Positions 22,001-31,273 of a DNA stretch of 64,000 bases are shown one piece after another. The stretch is from Symsagittifera roscoffensis (lineage: Eukaryota; Xenacoelomorpha; Acoela; Convolutidae), in NCBI RefSeq assembly GCF_963678635.1, contig NC_087067.1, forward strand, positions 44,303,829-44,367,828. The letters are read 5' to 3'. The number at the start of each line of letters is the position of its first letter. The first letter of the stretch is position 1. The notes beneath the pieces are model-generated. The model was not told where the DNA came from and did no database searches. It was given only the letters and a program-made list of their open reading frames with translations. The translations under genes were made by a program, and so were the position numbers.

Positions 22001-22435
22001 TTGAAAGCTAGAAAATCTGGACAACATAATTCTCAATGAATTTGCCACTAGGAACTAAGCAGCAAAGTATTCGATTGACCAGCAAAAAGAAAACCGTAAA
22101 CGAATTGACTCCGTCCTAAACGCAAGTTCGATGCATTTGCTCAGAAATGTCACAAAAATGAGTTCAAAACGAGGGAAAAATCATTTGCTTGCCAATTATG
22201 CGGCACGATACAGAGCAAAACTCGCAGGAACAGATGGACACTAGCACCCCACTAGAAAAAAGGAAAACCGGTCCAATCGAAATTCCAACAAGCAGGACAA
22301 CCAGAGACTACTGAGAATTAAGCAATAATAAGATTCCAATCAACGAATTTGCAAAATTTAGAGGGGGAGCTAGTATCAGAATGAAAGAAGTTGCCAAAAA
22401 CACCGTGGCACGAACCGAACAACGAGAACAGGAAC

Positions 22436-22476
<41 letters not shown>

Positions 22477-25400
22477 CAATGAACGAAAAAAAGAAGTTCA
22501 ACGCACCCTATAAACTGAACAACAAATCACTCCATCAGAACAAAATAAATAACGCATTTGCAATCAAGAAATACGCGGGGGGAGCAGGAGACGACAATAA
22601 CGAAAGCTGTCGGAACGGTTACGTGGAAAAAATGCTAGAAAGGGAGCCAAGAAGGGGGAAGCAATACACAAAGAGAGAAAGAGCAGCTATGAACCAAGCC
22701 AAAGAAAGCATAAAAAAGATAGTGTTTCGATCTAGGTGAGGAAGACCAACGCACGAAAAAAGAAAGAAAAAAAGAACAAACTATTGTTGTCACGCGAAAG
22801 GAAATACCAGAACAATAGCGCACAAACGAACACAGAAACACAGGAAATCGAAACACAAGCAGAAGACAAAGAACAAAATATTGACCTAACGCCCATGCTA
22901 CATGAACCTAGTACAGCAACCAGCAGCGCTTGCGTCTTAAAAGCCATAAATCTTTTCAATGCTTCATTCTTTTTTGGAATCCACAAAATAGACGGCTTAT
23001 TGAAGTTTTTTCCGGCATTTTTGAAAATATCTTTCACTCAATCAATTAGTTTGCCTACCTCTCCTAAGGTACTATTATGCTCTCTTATTAGCTCTCCTAA
23101 CTTTGACCGCGAAAGTTTACTAAAAATTTTTTTATAGGAAAATGAGCCGATTGGTTCAGTTTTTTTTTGGGATTTTTTGAAAACGTTGGTCAAAGTATCG
23201 CGTTTTTATGGGGCGCACGTATCTCTCACAATCAAGGTTGTATGCGGTAAAATAGAGTGAATGTCGACTTTGTTTATTGCATAATAGTAACAATGAGGGT
23301 GTTAGTTAGGCAGTGGGCTGTCCAACCCCCTCCCTATATCAGCTTTCTTTGTTACTCATGTTTGTTTTTTACTACAAAGGCATTCAAAAAAGATTTTTCC
23401 CTTTTTATTTATCTTTTGGCAATAACCAGCTGAGCTTCCAGTGAAGATAATAGCTGATTTGTAAAGCTGCAGCTCAGGTGCGGATCTAGGATTTTCTCGA
23501 GGGGGGGGGCGGATTTTCAAAAATTTTCGAAAATTTTGTCGACTTTTTTTTTAGGTCGACCGAATTGATTTTCCGAGCTCTCCTAAAGCACTAAAAAGAC
23601 TCTGTTTTCTGTTTTGGTAAAATTGTAGTTTTTAGGCAATTTTTAGAAAATTTTGGCCAAAAAAATTGCGTTTTTTGGCGCGCGCTCCCCCCTTAAAGTA
23701 AGTATATATTGGCGCCCGCGCTCCCCCTTTAAAGTAAGTATATATTGGCACCGAAGGCGCCTTTAGAAAAATTTTAGGGTCCGTCACCAAATATGGATAT
23801 CTCAAAATAGTACAAAGGGGGACCCTTTGGGTCGGCAGGGGGTCGAATCCCTGAGGGGGTCGAATCCCTAAATCCGCCCTGCTGCAGCTACTACAACTTT
23901 GATCAGAGCTATTTGATTAGAGTTGAATGTCCTTTATCTTTTTTGAATCAGCGTTTCAATTTCATTTCAGACTTGAGTGGTGCTGGGCTACTGCATAAAG
24001 TAGATGATTTCTTGGACGCCGCCAGGATTGCAATTTTGACCAGTCGAACCCTCATTGACTATGTACCCGGATTAGCTAAAAAACACATGCGGGATAAATA
24101 CAACCGACCGGTGGATCTCACCGGAAACGCCTTTGGTTTTAATTTCGTTCATGGATGGGGTTGGTCAAACATTGCCGACGTCAGTCGAATGGCTTACACG
24201 CTGAAGTTCAAAAATGTAAGTACTTTTTACAGAAAACGCGAATACTTAATGTCCTTGAAAATTCAATTCGAAATATTCAAAAAATCTAATATTTGTTGTA
24301 GCATTTTCAGATGAAAAGTTAATTACAGTTAAGCAGAATTGAAGAAGAAATCAGTAAAATAGCCAAAACAATTAGTCATTGTATATGCGTGCTATTCCAC
24401 CGCCTTCAAACCACCAAAAAAGTTATAACTAAACGTGATAAATCTCAAAAACTCAAATTCTGACGAGCGAATTCAAAATGAAAATATTTATATATATAAA
24501 TCAGAGCTGCTTTTCGTTCTGCTTCTTAATTTGAAAAAAAAGCAAAAACAAAGTTAGTTTTAAAAAACTGCTCGGGAATTTTTTTTTTGAGAAAGAACTT
24601 CATCATTTTCTGCTTTTTTTCTTATTCGTTTTTCCGCGCAACCTTCATTAGTTTCTAATTTCTGTGCAAAAAAAAACACTACAAGGCCAAACTGTAATTT
24701 TATAAAACGCATTGTTGAGTGCGTATGAGATCAATGTCGGCAGATAATATGTGTTGCGAAACCCGCACCGATTAAAATGATCGCACAACAAAAATATCAA
24801 AAAATTTTAAATAATTTTTCTCTTGATTCCACAACACAAAAACAGGACAGAAAAACTGCCTTGCTGCGGTATCTGCAAAAGAAACAAGACAGTTGTATCG
24901 GAGCAAAGCTTTGATTGGCCCGACTGCCGAAGTCGAAAAAAGATTTTTTCTAAATTAGTTGAAAAATAAACGAAACATTACCCAGACATTCTAAAGTTGA
25001 AAGCAATTACTTGCGTTGCTTCTCTAGGTTAAAAAAATCTTTTTCATACTGAAATAAAAATAAGCGTTTAAATTTTATTGCGTATTTTGATTATATTTGA
25101 CAATGTATTTTAATGTGGATAATCTGTAAGCCCGGGTTGACCAAAACTTCTTATCAAACAACTTCCATTTATGAAAAACTTCTTGCCATTCAATTCCATG
25201 AATACAAAAAATTGTATGAAATCTCTATGATACGCTTTTTTCCAGATATGAAAACTGTATGATAAGTATGTTTCCATAAACCAAAAAGTAGGAAAAATTC
25301 TGGGTTGCTTTCGTAACTGAACGCAAGTGGCAAAAACGTTGTTTTACTCAAAACACCACAGGTTGGACCGTCTTACATGAACAATGCATAGAAAACGACT

Positions 25401-28400
25401 TGAGTTGTTTTAGAGCTGTCTTTCACAAATGACATAACGAAAGTAACAAACATTTAAATTTTGGCGAAATTTTATAACGATGATTTTTTTAAAGTTTATA
25501 ATTTTAACTTATCAGGCATTGATTACGGCATTCATAAACATGCCAAGCAAAAGAAATAGAAGTTTTCAGCGTTTTTGAAAAAAAATTAGTGAAAGAATTG
25601 GAAAAAATCTATTATTAGTGTATCCAAGACTACGTTATGCCCACAAAAAATTCAATTTGCGGTTGAAAAAAATCAAAAAAATATTTTTGGGTCGCCATAA
25701 AAAAATGCTAGTTATACAAGTTTCATTTAAAGAAATTTTATGAAAAGCATTTTTTTCAAAAAACAAAAACCTCGGTTTTTTTTCATCACCAGACTGTTTG
25801 ATTAGAATCAAAGAGTCACAGAAATCACTTTATACCTTTTTTCAACCAATTTTTTAAATTGAACAAAAATTGTATGACAAGAATTTTTTTCTATACACTT
25901 GATGTATGGATTTTTATGATAGGCCATTTCGGTGTTTGGAGGTCAACCTGGGAGGTTATGTCTTTCTTTCCAAAATTCTTTTAAGTAATTGAGTTTTTCA
26001 ACGAAGCTCAAAAGGTTGACTCAACTCTGCTCCCTAATGCTTGTAATACATTTCCACTCAAATTATTATTTTTTTAAATACTCAATTGATATAATTTTTT
26101 ATAAGCTAATGTTTTAATAAGGGCAAATTGCTTGCCTCATTCAATTTAAAAAGACATAATTTACTGCTTGAGTTTCTTAAGACAAAATATAGCGCGCGCT
26201 AATTATCTCAGTTTGAATCATACCGGGTTGACCTTTATTGCCAATTAACCAGAGAGTTTTCTTCGTTATTCATTATCTTTTTGATAAAACTCAAAATTGA
26301 AAATCGAAATGCATGAGTTGGAAAAGCTTGGAAAATCTATATAGTTTTCGTTATATGTTTGGAATTGTATAACGTTATGAAAATTTTTGGTCACTTCAGG
26401 GTATTTGCCAATTTAGTCCCAAATTTAAATGATTTCAAATGTGCAAATTTTGATTGCAAAGAAATAAATTTTTTAAGTTTTTATAGTTTTTTTTTCATTT
26501 TTCCATAACCGAAATAGTTTTGATGAGTTTTCTTTCTAGAGCAATCAAAACAACGATCTACGTTGCAGTTGGTTAGACAAAAAAAGTTAAAAATTGCAAC
26601 TATTTTTGAATCATTCTTAGTTTTTTTCTCTCCCTTTTGCAACTTGGGGAGATTCATTACTAATAGGATACAAAATTCAGATATGCTTAACCGTTGAATT
26701 AGTTTTTCTATAGCAACTTGTTACTAGGCACCATGGAGGGATTCGTGGAAGGGAATAGATTGAAGAGATAGTTGAAGATACTTGTGATGTCAGTACTTTA
26801 TTTTTTATTCCACCCTTCCCAGCGTTCCCAAAACCTTCCCAAACAGTCCCTAAAAACTTCATAAAAATGTTTTAAAGTGTCTAAAAACGGTTTTTTTTTT
26901 CATAAATTTGCCAACGGCTCATAAAAGTTGTTCAAAATAGGGAATTTTTTGTGATTTGCAAGAGCTAGGAAAATCAATTTGGTCAACCTAAAAAATATAG
27001 GTCGACCAAATTTTCATTTTTTGAAAGTCCGCCCCTCCCCCCTAGAGAAAGACCTAGATGCGCCCCTGATTCTACCGGTTTTTCTCAAAATTAGGTTAAT
27101 TGTAGCAGCCTTAATGTCTGATTTTAGGGTAGTACGCTGAAATGTAGACTGCGAATAATTGGTGGAAACTCAGTGGACGAACTCAAAGGAAATATTCTTT
27201 CTATCGATTACGGTACACCAGATATGACATTCTTCCGAATAGAAAATATCCAAAGTCACAAAAAAATAACTAAAGTGTTCAATTTAAAAGGCGTTAAAGC
27301 TCAGTTTTCAGGGAAACCTTTTTCTAATTTTATTCAATTAACTGGAAATCGGATCAAGAAGAAATGTTTTGAGCGCGCTAAAATCATCGCCAGATATCAT
27401 AACAGAAGTTCCAGCTTAATTCGTCGTTTTCTAACTATTCATTTGAGAGGCACTGACAGACCTTGTGCGCTGAAAAAATTATCGGTACTCATTTATTCAT
27501 AAAAATTACAAAAATTATCAGGTTCTAATTTTTTTCAATGTATTTTTTGTACCGACCCCTCTTTTAACAAGTCGACATAATCAGTGGTGGATTTAGGGGG
27601 TGTGAGTATAGAGTGGACCCCCCAAAGCAATCGACCCACTCACCTATCAAAGGGATCCCGTTTGTTATTATTTTATGACATCCATTTTCGGCAACCAGCC
27701 CTAAAATAATTCGTTGGCGCCAATGTATACTAATTATTGAAGGGAGAGCGCGCCGGAAAAACACATTTTTTTTCAAAAAACTCCAAAATAGAGCCAAGAG
27801 CCAAAACAGCATTTTGACCTGTTTTTTTAAAACAATTTGTCGTCTTTACAGTGTTTGAGAGCGCTCGGAAAATCAATTTGGTTAATTTAAAAAAGTTTTT
27901 TGAAAATGCGAATTTTTTTTTGAAAATGCGTCCCCTCGAGAAAATCCTAGATCCGCCCATGAAAGCTATCAATGCGTAAAAGTTTGCCCTTGAGCAGTTT
28001 TGAGGTTAAATTCTTGAAATAAACCAGGGAAATCATTTGATATTTCCACAAGAAATTTGAAATAAATTTTGATTGACCTTGAAAATATTCAAGAAATTTT
28101 TGAACATCGACCGATCAAAAAAATACTTAGATTAGCCTGGTCAGCATTTTATTCGATTGTTACGTTAAAAATTTCTTGCTTAGATCTTGAATCAGTATAT
28201 CAGGGCACAGCACTGAAAGCGCTGACTGCCCTCTATTGTCGATTCGAAATGTTTTGCTTGAAAAAAAGCAAAAAAAAACAATTTCAATCCCCCATAAGCT
28301 ATGTAAAGTACTAAGTGATACATACCAAGTGAACTCCAAAAAACAAAATCTTTCAAATGGATTAGAAAAATTTTGTCAAAAACTCTTAGTCAAATAACGA

Positions 28401-31183
28401 CTAAATAAACAAATCACCCCGCGCATAAATAACCTGCAATAACTCGAAAATTGGAATAATAAGACTGCTGAAATCAGATTTCTCGTTAAAAAAAGCTCTT
28501 AAAATTGATCAAATAAGTTTTTTTCCTAAATTTTTTCCCTCCACGAGCATTGTTAAGTTGGTGTTTGATGACGTATCAAATAGAGCAAATTCTTTGCCTC
28601 AGTTCAGTATTGAACAAGTTTAAATGCCGCTTATGCTTCAGCAGGACAAAAAAATGCATGCCATAAAAGTGCAGACAAAAAATTTTGGCAGACAGCTGTA
28701 GATGTGAAGTTATATGAAAAATACTTGTAGTTCAATTAGAATATATAAATAGCCATTTTTAACACTGACTCGAAAATGAATTTCCATACATGAAAACATT
28801 TTCCGGACAAATGCATGTAAGATTTTATCGTTTTATCTATAAAGTAAACAAGAATAAATTATACACAAAAAATTAAAATTGTCTGTGGTATTTTGTGTGC
28901 AACCACATCAAAATGTGTTTGTTTTTATTTGGAACGTTTTACTCTAACAAAAACAGTTACAATTTTTCCCCAACTGGATTTTGTTATTTAAAACTTTTTC
29001 ATCCATTGTTACAAAACAAAATTTTTATAAAGTTTTGTCGCCTTTTTTATCGAACATTTATGTCGACCTTTTTAATTTTGCGAATTTTGTTTTTAACTTC
29101 ACCTAATTGATTTTCCAAGAAACCCCAGATTACTTAAGGACCCTTTTTTGACCAAAAAAATTGGTCAAAAAAGACGTTTTTGAGCATTTTTTGGAAAATT
29201 TGGACAAAAAAAATGCGTTTTTGGAGCGCGCTCCCCTTCAAAGTGATTGTATATGGGTGCCAAAGGCACCTACATTACGAGTCCAAACTGTGCATTTTGT
29301 GCATTGTAAGCGGATTCCGCAATAAGGACACTCCCTTTGATCTTCTTTTGTTCTTTCATTTTCTTTGATCGTTCCGACAAAATTTTAACATGTTTAAAGA
29401 CTTATCTATGGAATCCAGGAACATACAGACACAAAATTGTGCGCCTATCCAGTGCACAGTTTGGCCTCGTAATGTACAGAAAATTTTTAGGGTTAGTCGG
29501 CCCAAAGTAGATGTCGTAAAATAATACCAAAGGGGGATCTTTTGGTTAGTGAGGGGGCCCGGACCCCTAAATTCGCACCTGCTTTTGTAAAATACTTCGT
29601 GAAATCGAATAGTTCGGTTTTGATGGCCAATCACTAAATGCTGTTTTTTGTTGAGGTAATTGCCACCTAAACAGAGTATTTGTTACCCTAGTTCATTGGC
29701 TTTTTGAGCAAACTCAAAATATAAAGCAAAACTTATAGAAAACCTATTTTATGATCTATGGAAAAAGAGCTAATGATACACTATGAATGTGTGACTAATA
29801 TGTTTTTAACGAGACTTGTTATGCTTTTCTGTAATTATAGAGTTATTTGTAATTTTAAGACAAAAGAGTTTCGTTCCGGCCATTGTAATTGGGTAGAAAC
29901 TTTGTATTCGGGTGTAATTTAGTTTTTTTTTTGCTGTATTCAACTTTTTTGTTTTCATTGCAAAATCAGGTATCACAAATAATCATCGAACAATTTCTAA
30001 CAAACCCTTCTAATCTTGATTCGAATGAGATTTAAAAAAATTTCTAAAAGTTTTTCCTCGTATCGTTATACGTTTGTTATACATGAAAATTAGAAATTTA
30101 GGCTAAGAAATTTTAGTTAAGAAAAACAAATTTTGGAAGCTTCAGTTAGCTCTTTTTTGGCAAATTCTTTTTAAAAATTATTTTAAAACTTTAGTGCAAA
30201 AAATTGAGCAAAATTTAAAAAAGTTTTTCGAAATTTTTTTGAAATATTTTAAATCATTTATTTTTTGAAGAACATTGGACTCGTTTATGACAAATTTACT
30301 AAATTTCTACGCGTTCGTATCGTTTTGTTATCACGCGGCGTACAAAAAAGACACTAATTTTTTTTCTTCGGAAAATATGGTCGGAACATTTTGTGCTATT
30401 TGCACAGCACCCGGCTATCCTTGTTCACTTATGGAAATTGCACGATCAGAATTTTTGGGTAATCGTAAAAATAATTCCAAATTAAAACTACTTTAACTGC
30501 GCAAAAAATTATCTCAGGTGAAATATCATAACTTCTCAATTTTGAGCCTTGGGCTTCAGTATCTTTCCGAATGTAGTTAATAAAAATTCGAAAATTGCTG
30601 TTTTAATAATACAAATTTGTCTGACAAAAAAAACTAATAACCCAAGAACAAATATTCCAATATTTTCTTCGAAAGTCTGAAAAAGTATCTATTTCAAAAA
30701 ACTACAGAAGTTTGACCTCAAAAATCTGTGTATGTTATCAGAATTCCCATCTAATTAGAACAGCACGTCTAAATGAGTACCAAACTACAGCCGCAAGATT
30801 TGATATCCCGGTTAATTAATTTGGGAGTTAATCGTCTACATGATGTGGTTTATCTAATGAGTGACCTTGATCACAACAACATCCATCTCAAGTCAATTAA
30901 GAACTTCTTCCGTGATTTTTATTTATTCGAAGCGAAAGATATGGACGTTTACGATCGCGAAGTATTTGCCCGACATGCTCCGTTTCTGATATATGCGACT
31001 GAAATTCATCTACAACAAGTTGCAGATGGAGTGATTGAAAGCTACAGAGGACATAGCATGGCGAAAAATGCTCACATTTTGGGATATTTAGAGCCTTGGA
31101 GATGCTTATCGAGAAAAATTTACGACAAAGCGTATAAGAAAATTAAAACCTACTCTAGACTTTGGCTCAGGAAAGTGAAATAA
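15839..31183 (+). CDS. Fucosyltransferase-like type II membrane protein, multi-exon, probably damaged
   Basis: Likely exons are 15839-16001, 23971-24215, 27128-27484, 30271-30458 and about 30798-31183. The start encodes a short cytoplasmic tail and one hydrophobic segment (residues about 8-23), the topology of Golgi glycosyltransferases. Next comes DLSGAGLLHKVDDFLDAARI, like the G-x-G-[LH] nucleotide-sugar entry motif of GT-B fucosyltransferases. Later come IHLRGTD (their HxRxxD motif) and EIHLQQVADGVIESYRGHSM (the late E...AD...S block). This points to GDP-fucose use in the Golgi, by inference. A frameshift in exon 4 and an in-frame stop before the last exon's ATG suggest a pseudogene, an assembly error or a missed splice. 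AATAAA follows at 31184-31189. The exact family is not certain. Confidence 0.5.
16002..18881. other. Intron 1, 5' part
   Basis: AT-rich. It contains a dispersed repeat piece near 16340-16500. The frame at 16985-17257 reads LDGNYPYSFIDHREKSIIVR before a GTACGT donor, but its phase does not fit the neighbouring exons. A hairpin lies at 17902-17945 and short duplicated TTACCAGTTTTT-like units at 18775-18825. No confident gene. Confidence 0.4.
17902..17945 (+). repeat. Nested hairpin GAGGTTATC...GATAACCTC
   Basis: A 9-bp perfect outer stem encloses a second CTTGC/GCAAG stem. Isolated, with no coding or polymerase III boxes nearby. Confidence 0.6.
19035..19240 (+). repeat. 99-bp tandem duplication, in-frame
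   Basis: Two units 99 bases apart are nearly identical and encode the same 33-residue segment containing EKRKKKRGRQTSNGAIDNIA. The Lys/Arg-rich unit looks like a nuclear-localising or nucleic-acid-binding stretch in the gag relic. It is still open (frame 18882-19247) although the rest of the element is broken. Confidence 0.8.
20640..21960 (+). pseudogene. gypsy pol relic (RT and RNase H)
   Basis: Fragments of reverse transcriptase (LPLDKIAQAIKLSIQGDVF near 20865-20920) and RNase H (TDHQALLSA) are readable across frame changes and stops. The YxDD polymerase motif is not recognisable and seems degraded to AFLDDKL near 21130-21150. Confidence 0.65.
22441..22474 (+). repeat. GA dinucleotide microsatellite, 17 units
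   Basis: An uninterrupted GA run starting at 22441 inside the 3' part of the gypsy relic. It reads as an Arg-Glu repeat in the adjoining open frame. Confidence 0.95.
22741..23474. other. Intron 1 stretch between two transposons
   Basis: It continues the 3' flank of the gypsy relic (an open frame 22736-23137 without motif) and then AT-rich intron. No feature is supported. Confidence 0.4.
23475..23881 (+). mobile_element. hAT-type MITE with perfect 8-bp target duplication
   Basis: The left end CAGGTGCGGATCTAGG and the right end CCTAAATCCGCCCTG are inverted repeats. The flanks carry the identical 8-mer CTGCAGCT at 23467-23474 and 23882-23889. CAGG-type ends and 8-bp duplications are hallmarks of the hAT superfamily. 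The 407-bp element has no coding capacity and holds a tandem duplication of GTAAGTATATATTGGC. It ends 89 bases before exon 2 of the fucosyltransferase-like gene. Confidence 0.85.
23971..24215 (+). CDS. Fucosyltransferase-like gene, exon 2
   Basis: Acceptor TTCATTTCAG ends at 23970 and the donor AAAAT/GTAAGT is at 24215/24216. Its two leading bases match the phase of exon 1. It encodes DLSGAGLLHKVDDFLDAARI, then AILTSRTLIDYVPG and FNFVHGWGWSNIADVSRMAY. The balanced base composition and strong splice sites stand out from the AT-rich flanks. Confidence 0.6.
25131..25952. mobile_element. Candidate MITE with CCCGGGTTGACC ends
   Basis: CCCGGGTTGACC at 25131-25142 is inverted, with one mismatch, as GGTCAACCTGGG at 25941-25952. 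The interior is noncoding and AT-rich, with further loosely inverted tracts near the ends (ATTGTATG / CATACAAT-like). No clear target duplication was found, so the boundaries are tentative. Confidence 0.45.
26960..27068 (-). mobile_element. hAT-type MITE, 3'-truncated copy
   Basis: Reverse-oriented end GAGAAAGACCTAGATGCGCCCCTG with TTTGGTCAACC and GTCGACCAAA inner segments as in 23475-23881. It ends 60 bases before exon 3. Confidence 0.6.
27128..27484 (+). CDS. Fucosyltransferase-like gene, exon 3 with HxRxxD motif
   Basis: Acceptor TGATTTTAG ends at 27127, phase 0 as required by exon 2. The 119 codons start GSTLKCRLRIIGGNSVDELK and end with LTIHLRGTDRPCALKKLS, followed by donor GTACTC. IHLRGTD fits the HxRxxD nucleotide-sugar motif of alpha1,2-, alpha1,6- and protein O-fucosyltransferases. 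Confidence 0.55.
27594..27961 (-). mobile_element. hAT-type MITE, reverse copy
   Basis: It starts CAGTGGTGGATTTAGG and ends GAAAATCCTAGATCCGCCCATG, the inverted ends of the family, with GTTGGCGCCAATGTATAC and GCGCGCC inside. No 8-bp target duplication is apparent. Confidence 0.7.
29050..29581 (+). mobile_element. hAT-type MITE interrupted by another MITE
   Basis: The left part (GTCGACC, ATTGATTTTCCAAG, GAGCGCGCTCCCC, GGTGCCAAAGGCACC) and the right part (CAGAAAATTTTTAGGGTTAG ... CCCCTAAATTCGCACCTG) belong together. They are separated by the 202-bp insertion at 29273-29474. Confidence 0.75.
29273..29474. mobile_element. 202-bp mariner-type MITE, TA target
   Basis: The ends CATTACGAG(T/G)CCAAACTGTGCA form a 22-bp inverted repeat with one mismatch. 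They are flanked by TA on both sides (29271-29272, 29475-29476). Comparison with uninterrupted copies of the host MITE shows an empty site with a single TA. TA duplication is typical of Tc1/mariner. The inner part matches 34796-34882. Confidence 0.85.
30271..30458 (+). pseudogene. Fucosyltransferase-like gene, exon 4 with frameshift
   Basis: Acceptor TTTTTTGAAG ends at 30270. In the required phase it reads NIGLVYDKFTKFLRVRIVLL then SRGVQKRH and a stop. The neighbouring frame carries on sensibly from the A6 run at about 30345-30350 as DTNFFSSENMVGTFCAICTA to the donor TTGG/GTAATC. The natural reading needs a one-base change at the A run. This could be a sequencing error or true decay. Confidence 0.5.
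30759..31183 (+). CDS. Fucosyltransferase-like gene, terminal exon
   Basis: An open frame from ATG at 30773 to TAA at 31181-31183 encodes SRLINLGVNRLHDVVYLMSD, then FARHAPFLIYATEIHLQQVA, then NAHILGYLEPWRCLSRK and a basic tail. The acceptor CTAATTAG at 30758 has the right phase but brings in a TAA at 30770-30772. A weaker acceptor CCGCAAG at 30797 is also in phase and avoids it. AATAAA is at 31184-31189, overlapping the end of the frame. Confidence 0.5.
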
Positions 31184-31206
31184 AATAAATATGTAAAATT
31201 AATAAC

Positions 31207-31273
31207 TCTTGCGATAAGCAAGGGTATTGCAATCGGGTACAAAAATTTTCCCCGTAAATAACTTTGTTCACAG
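31207..31273 (+). repeat. Dispersed repeat shared with 8252-8319
   Basis: GCGATAAGCAAGGGTATTGC ... AACTTTGTTCACAG, about 80% like the copy in the SmgGDS intron. It begins within 25 bases of the poly(A) signal of the preceding gene. Confidence 0.7.

Larger units (their letters stand above)
18882..22739 (+). mobile_element. Decayed Ty3/gypsy LTR retrotransposon
   Basis: The plus strand carries gag, RT and RNase H pieces in order, all with many stops. Gag: a basic duplicated segment at 19035-19240 and FCSKCGKKFT near 19920 (half of a zinc finger). RT: RRVPIHL near 20675, QFDWLGFTI near 21270. RNase H: NNELELSGVVWSVEHFNYYL near 21700 and LTDHQALLSA near 21780. The same LTDHxALLSA string occurs in the element at 56144-61653, so the two are related families. 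No LTRs were found. It lies in intron 1 of the fucosyltransferase-like gene. Confidence 0.75.
24216..27127. other. Intron 2 of the fucosyltransferase-like gene
   Basis: AT-rich. It holds the element at 25131-25952, a lone copy of its end at 26223-26233 (CCGGGTTGACC) and a MITE remnant at 26960-27068. No further exon is recognised. Confidence 0.5.
27485..30270. other. Intron 3 of the fucosyltransferase-like gene
   Basis: It contains hAT-type MITEs at 27594-27961 (minus) and about 29050-29581 (plus), the latter split by a 202-bp mariner-type MITE. The rest is AT-rich with no exon seen. Confidence 0.5.

Noticed and set aside
22736-23137. Lys/Glu-rich open frame after the gypsy relic
   Set aside because: Low-complexity A-rich sequence without family motifs or splice context.
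23846-23880. GTCGAATCC strings resembling a tRNA B box
   Set aside because: They are part of the right end of the hAT-type MITE and have no A box at the right distance.
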